Below are positions 26,416-35,128 of a stretch of 64,000 bases of DNA, one piece after another. The notes beneath the pieces are model-generated. The model was not told where the DNA came from. It did not search any database and worked only from the letters and a program-made list of their open reading frames with translations. This DNA is from Flavihumibacter solisilvae (GTDB taxonomy: Bacteria; Bacteroidota; Bacteroidia; Chitinophagales; Chitinophagaceae). The stretch covers positions 1-64,000 of the forward strand of contig NZ_JSVC01000018.1 of the NCBI RefSeq assembly GCF_000814475.1. Reading direction: 5' to 3'. Numbering within the stretch: the stretch's first letter is position 1; each line of letters starts with the position of its first letter. The position numbers and the translations under genes were made by a program.

Positions 26416-27840
26416 TTACGGTTGACTTACGTTCCGACCGATCAGGGTCGCCTGGGTGAAATCAACTACTTCAACTGTTGCGTAATCTCCTGGCTTGAAG
26501 GCGTTACCGGCCTTGGGGAAAACGATCACTTTGTTCTGGCTGCTTCTTCCCATCCAGTCGCTCTCACTTTTCTTGCTCTCGCCTTCGATAAGCACCTGGA
26601 AAATTTTGCCCAGGTCCCTTTCATTGCTTTCGCGGCTGAGTTTGCCCTGCAGCGCGACGATCTGCACCAGGCGTTGCTTCTTTACCGCTTCCGGAACATC
26701 ATCCTGGTAGCGGCGCGCGGCAAGTGTCCCGGGCCTTTCTGAATAGAAGAACATATAGCTCATGTCATAACGGCTGTATTCCATGATGCTCATCGTTTCC
26801 TGGTGGTCCTCTTCGGTTTCCGTACAGAAGCCGGTGATGATGTCCGATGAAATTCCGCAGCCCGGAAGGATCTCGCGGATGCGGTCCACTTTCGCCATAT
26901 ACCACTCGCGGGTATAGGTGCGGTTCATGAGCTGCAGGATACGCGAGTTACCGCTTTGCACCGGCAGGTGGATATACTTGCAGATGTTCTCGTACTTCGC
27001 CATGGCATGAAGCACGTCATCAGTTATGTCTTTCGGGTGTGAAGTAGAGAAGCGCACCCGCAGGTCGGGTGAGATCAGCGCAACCTTTTCCAGCAGTGAG
27101 GCAAAGGTGACTGTTTCATCTTTTTCTTCATTGATATGGTAGTAGCTGTCCACGTTCTGGCCGAGCAGCGTCACTTCCTTATAGCCTTCATTGTAAAGGC
27201 CGGCGCATTCGGCTACGATGCTTTCTGCGTCGCGACTTCTTTCCCGGCCGCGGGTGAAGGGAACCACGCAGAAGGAACACATATTATTACAGCCGCGCAT
27301 GATGCTTACAAATGCAGAGATTCCGTTGCTGTTGAGACGCACCGGCGCGATGTCGGCATAGGTCTCGTCGCGGCTCAGCAAAACGTTCACTGCTTTTTGT
27401 CCGCCTTCCGCTTCTTCGATCAGGTTGGGAAGGGTACGGTAAGCGTCGGGACCTACCACCAGGTCAACAAGTTTTTCTTCTTCCAGGAATTTTGCCTTGA
27501 GGCGTTCGGCCATACAGCCAAGTACACCCACGAGCATTCCCCGGCGCGCGCGCTTTAACTTTTTGAATTCGGTCAGGCGTTTGCGGACGGTTTGTTCCGC
27601 CTTTTCGCGGATGGAGCAGGTATTAATAAAGATCAGGTCGGCCTCTTCCACGTTGCGGGTGGCGCCAAAGCCTTTATCGTTTAATATGGATGCAACTATC
27701 TCGCTGTCAGCAAAGTTCATCGCGCAGCCATAGCTTTCAATATAGAAGTGTTTGCGGTACGGATTCTCATCCTTCGCAAAGGGGGCGTACGCTTCCCCCT
27801 GCCTTGCCTCGTCATGGATTTTTGGTGATAGATCCAACAT
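26416..27840 (-). CDS. miaB: tRNA-2-methylthio-N6-dimethylallyladenosine synthase MiaB
   Basis: 474 residues from the ATG at 27840 (a TTG three codons upstream is possible but weaker). Radical-SAM methylthiotransferase that adds the 2-methylthio group to i6A37 of tRNAs reading UNN codons. Domain order: UPF0004 with cluster cysteines (SYGCAMN near the start, INTCSI, LGCMAE), radical-SAM motif CNNMCSFC in [18 protein letters not shown], and a C-terminal TRAM domain. A TATTTTTG element 19 bp upstream is the likely promoter of the miaB-secG operon. Confidence 0.95.
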   Translation of the reverse strand: MLDLSPKIHDEARQGEAYAPFAKDENPYRKHFYIESYGCAMNFADSEIVASILNDKGFGATRNVEEADLIFINTCSIREKAEQTVRKRLTEFKKLKRARRGMLVGVLGCMAERLKAKFLEEEKLVDLVVGPDAYRTLPNLIEEAEGGQKAVNVLLSRDETYADIAPVRLNSNGISAFVSIMRGCNNMCSFCVVPFTRGRERSRDAESIVAECAGLYNEGYKEVTLLGQNVDSYYHINEEKDETVTFASLLEKVALISPDLRVRFSTSHPKDITDDVLHAMAKYENICKYIHLPVQSGNSRILQLMNRTYTREWYMAKVDRIREILPGCGISSDIITGFCTETEEDHQETMSIMEYSRYDMSYMFFYSERPGTLAARRYQDDVPEAVKKQRLVQIVALQGKLSRESNERDLGKIFQVLIEGESKKSESDWMGRSSQNKVIVFPKAGNAFKPGDYATVEVVDFTQATLIGRNVSQP

Positions 27841-27859
27841 CAAAATCAAATTAAGGCAG

Positions 27860-27867
27860 CAAAAATA
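27860..27867 (-). promoter_or_regulatory. -7 element (TATTTTTG) of the miaB-secG operon
   Basis: Exact TAnnTTTG on the minus strand, 19 bp before the miaB ATG. Confidence 0.45.
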
Positions 27868-27903
27868 AAGAAAAATTGTGCCAAATTGGCAGCAAATTTC
27901 TGG

Positions 27904-29373
27904 CTACCACAGCGGCTTGGACTGGTAATAATCCAGGATGCGGGTGCGGAACACGTATTCGTAGCGGGCAACGATCAGGTTGGTGCTGGCGCGGTCGAGG
28001 TTGTTCTTGGCAACGAGGTAGTCGACTGAGTTCAGGACGCCCTCGTTGAACCGCACTTCGGTTGTACGGAAGGATTCCTGGAACGCATTTACCTGTTCGA
28101 TCAGGGCCTTGTACCGCTTATAGGTTGCCGTCATATTGAACCAGGCCTGTTCGATCGATTGCTGCAGGCGGATGCGCGTCGTCTTCTCCACGATATCGGC
28201 ATTCTGCAGATCGAGCTTCGACTGGCTCACCTGGAGCCTGGTCGTAAAGCCATTCAGGATGGGAATGCGGATGCCGAAGTTCACGTTGGTGCTGTAGTTG
28301 TTTTTGAACTGGTCAACATAAGCGATCTTCTGTTGCGCATAAGATCCCTGGGTCGTATATACAGGCTCTTTCCCGCCATTAAGGAGCACATAGTCGCCGG
28401 ATGGTACATCGCTTGAGCTAAGCAATTGCTGCGTGCTTGCCGCGCTGGAATAATTGGTATATAGCCCGGCATTGAGGGAGAGCGACGGCCATAACTGTCC
28501 TTTCCAGGCTTTCACTCCTTTTTCGGCACTTTGCTTTCTCAGTTCTGCTGCCTTTACCATCGCGAGCTCTTTCAGCGCCACCTGGTAAATGCCGGCTGGC
28601 GTGCCTTCGTAGGTAGTGAGGAACTGTTCGGGACTGATCCTTTCGAGCCGCAGGGTTGAATCGTATGGCAGGTTCAGCAGCTGCGACAGGGTCAGCTTCG
28701 CGGCTTCGAGCTGGTTACGTGTATTAATGAGACTGATCTCGTCGTTTGCCAGCTGGCCCTTAAGGTCGTAGAGCTGCGAGGGATTGATGGTTCCTTCACT
28801 ATTGAGGATGGTCAGCCTTTCCACCTGCTTACGGCTTACAGTGGCCTGGTTATCGATCTGCACGGTAAGATCTTCTGCGCTTAACACGGCAAAATAGGCG
28901 AGGATCACCTGCAGGGTCAGGTTGTCCCTGTTCTGCTGCACATCCATTTCGCCGGCTTTCGACGCAAGCTGTTGCTGTTTGATGAAATGCCGGGTACTCA
29001 ATCCCTGGAACAGCAAGAGGCCTGAATTCAGTCCATAGTTGGCGTAATCGATATTCTGATTGAGGTAAGTATTGGTAAAGGGGTCAATACTGCGGCCCTG
29101 GTTGCGGCCGTGTTCGATGGAGCCGTTCACATCGGGAAGCTGCATAGCTTTAGCCTCCTTGTAATCGAGTTTGCGCGACTGCGACTGCAGTTCCGCCTGC
29201 TTCAGCTCGAGGTTGTTCTTGAAGGCTATTTCAACAGCCTGCTGCAGGGTCAGGTGAATTCCTGTATCAGGCAGTGAAGTTGTCTCTGCCTGTGCGTTCA
29301 CAGCATTGCTATAGGTCAGCAGCCCGGTCACAATTGCGCTTATACGAACCAGGTAGAAAAATGAAATTTTCAT
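27904..29373 (-). CDS. TolC-family outer-membrane efflux channel
   Basis: 489 residues: signal peptide, then two OEP repeats rich in long helices (LTLQQAVEIAFKNNLELKQA in the first; SKLDLQNADIVEKTTRIRLQ in the second, followed by NSVDYLVAKNNLDRASTNLI). It forms the trimeric exit duct of a tripartite pump. It is the last gene of the long leftward ABC-export cluster, 12 bp after the second ATPase gene. With the HlyD-type adaptor at the other end of the cluster it supplies the outer part of the machine. Confidence 0.93.
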   Translation of the reverse strand: MKISFFYLVRISAIVTGLLTYSNAVNAQAETTSLPDTGIHLTLQQAVEIAFKNNLELKQAELQSQSRKLDYKEAKAMQLPDVNGSIEHGRNQGRSIDPFTNTYLNQNIDYANYGLNSGLLLFQGLSTRHFIKQQQLASKAGEMDVQQNRDNLTLQVILAYFAVLSAEDLTVQIDNQATVSRKQVERLTILNSEGTINPSQLYDLKGQLANDEISLINTRNQLEAAKLTLSQLLNLPYDSTLRLERISPEQFLTTYEGTPAGIYQVALKELAMVKAAELRKQSAEKGVKAWKGQLWPSLSLNAGLYTNYSSAASTQQLLSSSDVPSGDYVLLNGGKEPVYTTQGSYAQQKIAYVDQFKNNYSTNVNFGIRIPILNGFTTRLQVSQSKLDLQNADIVEKTTRIRLQQSIEQAWFNMTATYKRYKALIEQVNAFQESFRTTEVRFNEGVLNSVDYLVAKNNLDRASTNLIVARYEYVFRTRILDYYQSKPLW

Positions 29374-29385
29374 GTTCAGGATGCT

Positions 29386-30057
29386 TTATCTGGGATGTTC
29401 AATTCGGCCGTCGAGCAGGTTGATGATCCTGTTTCCGTAAGCCGCGTTTTTTTCTGAATGGGTTACCTGGATTATGGTGACGCCATCCTCTTCATTAAGT
29501 TGTTTAAACAGGTCCATAATTTCTTCGCCCTGCTTCGAGTTCAGGTTACCGGTAGGTTCATCGGCGAGCAGGAGCTTGGGACTGGCGATCAGCGACCGCG
29601 CAATGCCCACGAGTTGTTGCTGTCCGCCAGAAAGCTGGTTCGGGAAAAGGTCCTTCTTACCTACAATATTGAACCTGTCGAGCATATCGCCCACCATGGC
29701 TTTCCGCTCTGCAGATTTGGTGTCCTGGTACAGCAATGGCGTTTCGATGTTCTCATAAACAGTCAGTTCATCGATGAGATGATATGCCTGGAATACGAAC
29801 CCGATATGTGCCTTGTACAGCTGCGAACGCTGCTTCTCTTTCATGGTATGAATCGACTGGCCGAGGAAATTGTATTCGCCTTCGTCGGCATCGTCGAGCA
29901 TGCCTATCACATTGAGCAGGGTTGATTTCCCTGAACCTGATGGCCCCATGATGGAAACGAATTCGCCTTCTTCAATCTGGAGATTGATATCCTTCAGCAG
30001 AAAGGTCCGCAGACCCCCGTTTGTCACCCATTTTGAAATATGTTGAAGTGCAATCAT
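29386..30057 (-). CDS. ABC transporter ATPase (LolD/MacB type), second copy of the cluster
   Basis: 223 residues. Walker A GPSGSGKST, Q-loop, signature LSGGQQQLVGIAR, Walker B LLLADEPTGN, H-loop VTHSE. The signature helix has Leu where most relatives have Arg (QQQR), and Asn-Ser follows GNL where the first ATPase has Asp-Ser, so it is the more divergent of the two ATPases. Energises FtsX-type permeases that do not span the membrane as classic channels but work as mechanotransmitters. Separated from permease 6 by 162 bp, so it might have its own promoter. Confidence 0.94.
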   Translation of the reverse strand: MIALQHISKWVTNGGLRTFLLKDINLQIEEGEFVSIMGPSGSGKSTLLNVIGMLDDADEGEYNFLGQSIHTMKEKQRSQLYKAHIGFVFQAYHLIDELTVYENIETPLLYQDTKSAERKAMVGDMLDRFNIVGKKDLFPNQLSGGQQQLVGIARSLIASPKLLLADEPTGNLNSKQGEEIMDLFKQLNEEDGVTIIQVTHSEKNAAYGNRIINLLDGRIEHPR

Positions 30058-30219
30058 GTATGTAAAAAGTCAATTTTGATGATTTACCAACTTGTAATGA
30101 TACCATACACAATTACATGCCAACATTGTAAGTAACTGATATTCACCTTGTTGCGGTTGTTGCTAAGGTTTTTGTGTTCGGAATTGATACAATCGATGTA
30201 ACGTTTTGACGCACTGCGT

Positions 30220-32682
30220 TCATTCAACTTTCAGACTTTCCACCGGATTGGCTGTGGCTGCCTTGATAGTACGAATGCTCAACGTCACTACCGCAATCAC
30301 CATCATGCCTAAGCCACTGATCGCAAACAGCCACCAACTGAGGTTGGTGCGGTAGGCGAAGTCCTGCAGCCAGTTGTTCATGACGATCCAGGACAAGGGC
30401 AGGGCGATGAGGAAGGCGAGGAGAACGAGACTCAGGAAGTCTTTCGACAACAGCATCACGATATGGGATACCGATGCGCCCAGCACTTTGCGTACGCCGA
30501 TTTCCTTCGTGCGTGAATTGGTGATGAAGATGACAAGCCCGAGCATACCAAGGGCGCTGATCAGCAGGCAAAGTCCCGATGCCCATTGCAACAGGCTTGT
30601 GGCATCCTGTTCGGCCTTATACATTTTTGCAAGGCTGTCATCGTAGAAGCTGTAACTGAATTCCTCTTCGGGGTAAATGGATTTGAATTCGCGTTCCACC
30701 TTTGCCAGGGTATTACTCCAGTTGGCTGCATTACGTGTACCCGTCGGAAGGGCAAGATGGAATGTATAACTGCGTTTGGTAGCCGAAGAATAAGCCAGTG
30801 GCTTTATAGCCTCGTGGGTTGACTTGGTATGGAAATCGGAAATGACGCCGGTGATGGGTACCAGGAAATCGCGTTCGATGAATTTCCCAACTGCATCTGC
30901 CGGATTTTTGAAGCCCAGCAGTTTCGCATAGGTTTCATTGATGACATACTCTTTGGTAGTGTCGCTTTGCTGCAGGTTATTGCCTGCGACCAGCTTCATG
31001 CCATAAAGGTTGAAATAGGAGGTGTCGGCAAATTTTACCTCCACCATGGTTTCCATTTTTTTGTCACCATTAGCGAACTCCATGGTAGTGGTGGATGTAC
31101 TTCCGGATGCTGGTGGTTCTGCCGACAGGCTGAGTTTTTCTATACCGGGAAGTGCTTTGAGTTTCTGTTGCAATACCAGCCTGCGGTCATCTTTTTTATC
31201 GGAGTAAAAATTGCGGGGGACGGAAAAATAAACGATCGCATCTTTTTTGTAGCCGAGATCCTTGCTGAGTGAATAGCGGACCTGCTTGCTTACAACCAGC
31301 GTTGCGATGAGCAGGAACTGCGCAATAACGAACTGGCTCGTGGTAAGTATCTTTCGCAACCAGATCTTTCCTGATCCGCTGGAATGCGCATTGGCGCGCT
31401 GGTTCAGCACAGCCATTGGCTGCATTTTCGAGAGAATGTAGGCAGGGTAATACCCCGAGAGCAAACTTACCGCGAGGATCAATGCAAGCAGGAATAGCCA
31501 TACGTGCCATTGATAAACGGATGCGGTGGTAACAGCAGGCGGAATGAAATCCCCGAACACCATTAAGAGCCAGGGCGTGATGAAAATGGATACGATAGTG
31601 GCAAGCAAGGTGAGCACGAAGGTTTCACTCAGGAACTGGATCCTGATATTGGCCTTGCTTCCGCCCAGTGTTTTCCTTATCCCGATTTCTTTTGAACGCG
31701 TTGATGCATGTGCCGTTGCAAGGTTGATGAAATTGATGCAGCCGAGCAACAGGAGAAATGAAGCCACTGCCAGTAATCCATATAAAGTCGGCAGGTGGGC
31801 CTGGCGCTGTTCGAAAGTATCATAGTCGGTGTTGAAATGGATCTGGTTCAGTGACTGGAGGAAATGCTGGGTATCATCCTTTTTGTCTTTATCCCTTCTC
31901 TCACGGTGCCTGTTGCGGAGTTCGGCAAGCTGCTTTTCAATTTTTGCCGGCTGCATACCGGGATCCAGTTTCACAAACATCTGCGTATTGGAACTGATGC
32001 TGTTCCAGTCTTTCCAGCTGTAGAAGTCTGCGAGTGCCGACTGCTCCAGGGTGGACAGCGAAATGAATTCACCAAAAGTGAAATGTGTGGTTTCCTTAAA
32101 ATCTTCCACGATCCCATTCACCATGGTTTTAATCGTATCGTCATAAATGACCTGCCTGCCGATGATGTCTGCAGGCTTTATTCCCGGGAAATATTTTTTC
32201 GCTTTGCTTTCCGCAAGCACGACAGAGTGTGGATTTGCCAGCGCAGCGGCGCGCGAACCCGCCAGCCACTTGTATTGAAACGTTTCGAAGTATTGCGGGT
32301 CGGCATAAATGATGTCCTTTTCTTTCCTGTATACACCCACATTCTGATTGTCGGCTGCTGGAATGGAAACCTTCATTTCGCCGTTGGTCCTGAAAATGGT
32401 AACAGTTGCCAGTCCGGGTATTTCCTGCCTGGCTGCAGCCGCAGTGGGAGCGGGCACCCCCGAATTATGGATCGTCAGGTCGGGAAATTCGATCTTCGAT
32501 ACCACGCGGTAAAGAAGGTCGCGGTCTGGATGGAATTTATCGTAGCTGAAGTCGTGGCTCACGATCAGGTAGATCACCAGCGACGCGCTGATACCGATCG
32601 CAAGTCCCACTATATTGATCAGCGAAAGGACTTTATGTTTCCAGAAATTCCTGAGTGCAACGATTAAATAATTCCTGTTCAT
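30220..32682 (-). CDS. FtsX/MacB-type ABC permease 6 (last of six)
   Basis: 820 residues. Duplicated layout: N-terminal membrane helix (LSLINIVGLAIGISASLVIY), periplasmic MacB core domain, FtsX helices with RSKEIGIRKTLGGS, second periplasmic core, and second FtsX part with RTKEIGVRKVLGAS, ending in ANPVESLKVE. Eight membrane helices in all. Belongs to the subtype lacking the WRLY segment before FtsX helices 1 and, with permease 5, has N-F/Y-INLATA instead of NFMNL(S/T)TARS, making these two the most distant members. Begins 18 bp after permease 5. Confidence 0.94.
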   Translation of the reverse strand: MNRNYLIVALRNFWKHKVLSLINIVGLAIGISASLVIYLIVSHDFSYDKFHPDRDLLYRVVSKIEFPDLTIHNSGVPAPTAAAARQEIPGLATVTIFRTNGEMKVSIPAADNQNVGVYRKEKDIIYADPQYFETFQYKWLAGSRAAALANPHSVVLAESKAKKYFPGIKPADIIGRQVIYDDTIKTMVNGIVEDFKETTHFTFGEFISLSTLEQSALADFYSWKDWNSISSNTQMFVKLDPGMQPAKIEKQLAELRNRHRERRDKDKKDDTQHFLQSLNQIHFNTDYDTFEQRQAHLPTLYGLLAVASFLLLLGCINFINLATAHASTRSKEIGIRKTLGGSKANIRIQFLSETFVLTLLATIVSIFITPWLLMVFGDFIPPAVTTASVYQWHVWLFLLALILAVSLLSGYYPAYILSKMQPMAVLNQRANAHSSGSGKIWLRKILTTSQFVIAQFLLIATLVVSKQVRYSLSKDLGYKKDAIVYFSVPRNFYSDKKDDRRLVLQQKLKALPGIEKLSLSAEPPASGSTSTTTMEFANGDKKMETMVEVKFADTSYFNLYGMKLVAGNNLQQSDTTKEYVINETYAKLLGFKNPADAVGKFIERDFLVPITGVISDFHTKSTHEAIKPLAYSSATKRSYTFHLALPTGTRNAANWSNTLAKVEREFKSIYPEEEFSYSFYDDSLAKMYKAEQDATSLLQWASGLCLLISALGMLGLVIFITNSRTKEIGVRKVLGASVSHIVMLLSKDFLSLVLLAFLIALPLSWIVMNNWLQDFAYRTNLSWWLFAISGLGMMVIAVVTLSIRTIKAATANPVESLKVE

Positions 32683-32700
32683 ATTCCGGGTTAAGGATAA

Positions 32701-35118
32701 TTATTCTGTACGTAATGAAGTCACGGGGTTTGCCAGCGCGGCTCTTACCGTCTGGATACTTACGGTGAGCAAAGCTACCACCATCATGATCATGAAGGGG
32801 ATGAGGAATAATCCCTGCTGCACATTGATCCGAAATGCATAACCCTGCAGCCATTGTGATGCGGCGTACCAGGAGACGGGAGTGGCAACCAGGAATGCAA
32901 CCACGATCAGCACAGCAAATTCCTTATACAGCAACCTCAGGATCGACGGAACCGATGCGCCGAGCACCTTCCGGATCCCGATCTCTTTTGTTTTCTGGAT
33001 AGTAGTGAAGGACGCGAGTCCAAACAAACCAAGGCAGGCCACCAGGATCGCCATGCACGTGAAGATGCCGAATACCTGTCCGAACCTGCGGTCAGCATTG
33101 TACTGGTCGTTGAAATGTTCATCGAGGAAGAAATATTCGAATGTATTTCCGGGGAAGAAGTTATCCCACGATTTTCGTACGGCGGTGAGCGTTTGGCTGA
33201 CGTCGGCGGCTTTCACTTTTACGGAATAGTAGCCCCTCATTTCGGGGATCAGGCGAAGGATCAGGGGTTCGAAAGCATCGCGGAGCGACTGCTGGTGGAA
33301 ATTGCCTACAATGCCATGAACAGTGAGGGTATCGCCCCAGAAGAAAATATCTTTACCGATTATTTCTTCAGGCTTATCGAATCCCATCAGTTTCAGTCCC
33401 GCCTCATTGAAGATCACACCTTTCTTGTCGCCGAAGTCGCGGGAGAATTTCCTGCCACCAATGAGTTTCAGTCCCATCAGGTCAATGTATTCATAATCCA
33501 CTGCAATTACCCGGAACTGCTTCTGGGTGTTTTCAGGCGCGGAGATCAGGCGGATGCCGCCGGCATTCCAGCCAACAGGTTCACCGGGAATTGATGAGGA
33601 AACCGCTACTTTACTTATTGCCGGGATCTTCAGCAATTCATTTGTAAATGCATTTGTTTTACCTGCGAATAGTGAATCAGGGCCAGTTACAATTGGCCCG
33701 CGCACTACCAGGGTCTGGTCGATATTCATTCCGAGTTCCTGGCCCTGCATATAGGAGATCTGCCTCGAAACGGTGAGGGTTCCGATCAACAGGAAAAGGG
33801 ATGCGGTGAACTGGAATACCACGAGCGACTTACGCAATAGTGCGCCCCTGCCGGTACTCACCATTGTTCCTTTTAAAACAGTGATGGGGTTGAAGCTGGA
33901 CAACACAAGCGCGGGGTAGATCCCTGAGAGGAATGTGCCCAGCAGGAACAGCCCGAAGAATGGCAGCATGAAATTCTTCCCGGCCAGTAGTCCCAGCCCG
34001 AGGTCCATTCCGGTCATCCGGTTGAATGCCGGCAGTACAGCGAGGATGATCAGCAATGCCACAAACAATGCGATAGCGTTCAGTAATGCCGATTCAAACA
34101 GGAACTGGAAAATGAGCTGGCTCCGCTGCGAGCCGATAGCCTTGCGGATGCCTACTTCACGGGCACGGCCAACCGCTTTTGCAGTTGCCAGGTTAATGTA
34201 ATTCACCCAGGCGATGATCACCACGAAAAATGCGATGCCGAGCAAGAGGTATACCGTTTTGCCGTCACCATTGGCCTTGAATTCGATCATCCGGTTTGAA
34301 TACAGGTGAATATCGGTTACAGGTTGCAGGTAGAATGAAGCACTGGCATTGAATTGTTTCCAGCTGTCGCCATTCTTTTGGGCTACCAGCGGCGTCAGTT
34401 TTTTCTCAAGTGCTTTTACATCGGTTCCGGGTTTAAGGAGAACATAAGTAAAGCAACCGTCCCAATCCCAGGCATTGTCCGGGTTATTATCCGGGCCCAC
34501 CTGTTTGATGAAAGTGCTGTATGACAGCAGTACATCAGCCGTCATGTGTGAGTTCTCTGGAATATCTTTCATTACACCTGTGATGGTGTAACTGTTGTTC
34601 TGGTTGATGCGGATGGTTTTGCCAAGCGCTTTTTCAGTACCGAATAGTTTTTTGGCAGAAGATTCAGAGATCACGGCGGAATTCAGTTCTTTCAGTGCTG
34701 TCTGCGGATCGCCCTGTACGAGCGGGTAGGAGAAGAGCCTGAAGAACGATTCGCTCGCAAAGTAGGTACGTTCGAGTTTGATGATCCGTTCACCTTCCTT
34801 GATCACAGATGCGCCGCGACCTGTCATGGATACATAGTCTTCGATCTCGGGGAAGGCATCCTTGAAATTCCGGCCGGCTGCGAATGCACCTGCCGCCCAC
34901 TGCGTGCTGAGTTTACCGTTGTCGTAACGGTCCTGGATCACCCGGTATACCCTGTCCTTTTTGGTATGGAACTGGTCGTAACTCAGTTCATAATATACGT
35001 ACTGGAGGATGAGCAGGCAGGCGGCGATACCAATGGCGAGACCGAGGATATTGATGATCGCGTACGACCTGTGGCGGGTAAGGTTACGCCAGGTGATCTT
35101 GAAATAGTTTTTCAGCAT
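32701..35118 (-). CDS. FtsX/MacB-type ABC permease 5
   Basis: 805 residues with the same double MacB-core/FtsX architecture. First FtsX block GRAREVGIRKAIGSQ, second KTKEIGIRKVLGAS, C-terminus ANPVTSLRTE. The segment before the first FtsX helices reads QPVTDIHLYSNR, which places it with permease 2 in the TDIHL subtype. Begins 10 bp after permease 4, so it must be on the same transcript. No ATPase domain is fused; energy must come from the separate ATPases at the ends of the array. Confidence 0.94.
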   Translation of the reverse strand: MLKNYFKITWRNLTRHRSYAIINILGLAIGIAACLLILQYVYYELSYDQFHTKKDRVYRVIQDRYDNGKLSTQWAAGAFAAGRNFKDAFPEIEDYVSMTGRGASVIKEGERIIKLERTYFASESFFRLFSYPLVQGDPQTALKELNSAVISESSAKKLFGTEKALGKTIRINQNNSYTITGVMKDIPENSHMTADVLLSYSTFIKQVGPDNNPDNAWDWDGCFTYVLLKPGTDVKALEKKLTPLVAQKNGDSWKQFNASASFYLQPVTDIHLYSNRMIEFKANGDGKTVYLLLGIAFFVVIIAWVNYINLATAKAVGRAREVGIRKAIGSQRSQLIFQFLFESALLNAIALFVALLIILAVLPAFNRMTGMDLGLGLLAGKNFMLPFFGLFLLGTFLSGIYPALVLSSFNPITVLKGTMVSTGRGALLRKSLVVFQFTASLFLLIGTLTVSRQISYMQGQELGMNIDQTLVVRGPIVTGPDSLFAGKTNAFTNELLKIPAISKVAVSSSIPGEPVGWNAGGIRLISAPENTQKQFRVIAVDYEYIDLMGLKLIGGRKFSRDFGDKKGVIFNEAGLKLMGFDKPEEIIGKDIFFWGDTLTVHGIVGNFHQQSLRDAFEPLILRLIPEMRGYYSVKVKAADVSQTLTAVRKSWDNFFPGNTFEYFFLDEHFNDQYNADRRFGQVFGIFTCMAILVACLGLFGLASFTTIQKTKEIGIRKVLGASVPSILRLLYKEFAVLIVVAFLVATPVSWYAASQWLQGYAFRINVQQGLFLIPFMIMMVVALLTVSIQTVRAALANPVTSLRTE

Positions 35119-35128
35119 GACTATGGTG

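Noticed and set aside
27868-27903. TTTGGCAC upstream of miaB as a sigma-54 promoter
   Set aside because: No GC at the -12 position; a normal TATTTTTG element lies nearby and explains transcription better.
30058-30219. Sigma-54 promoter for the second ATPase and TolC genes (TTGGCATG on the minus strand)
   Set aside because: The -24 half is good but no GC follows at the required distance and no copy of the enhancer repeats is present.
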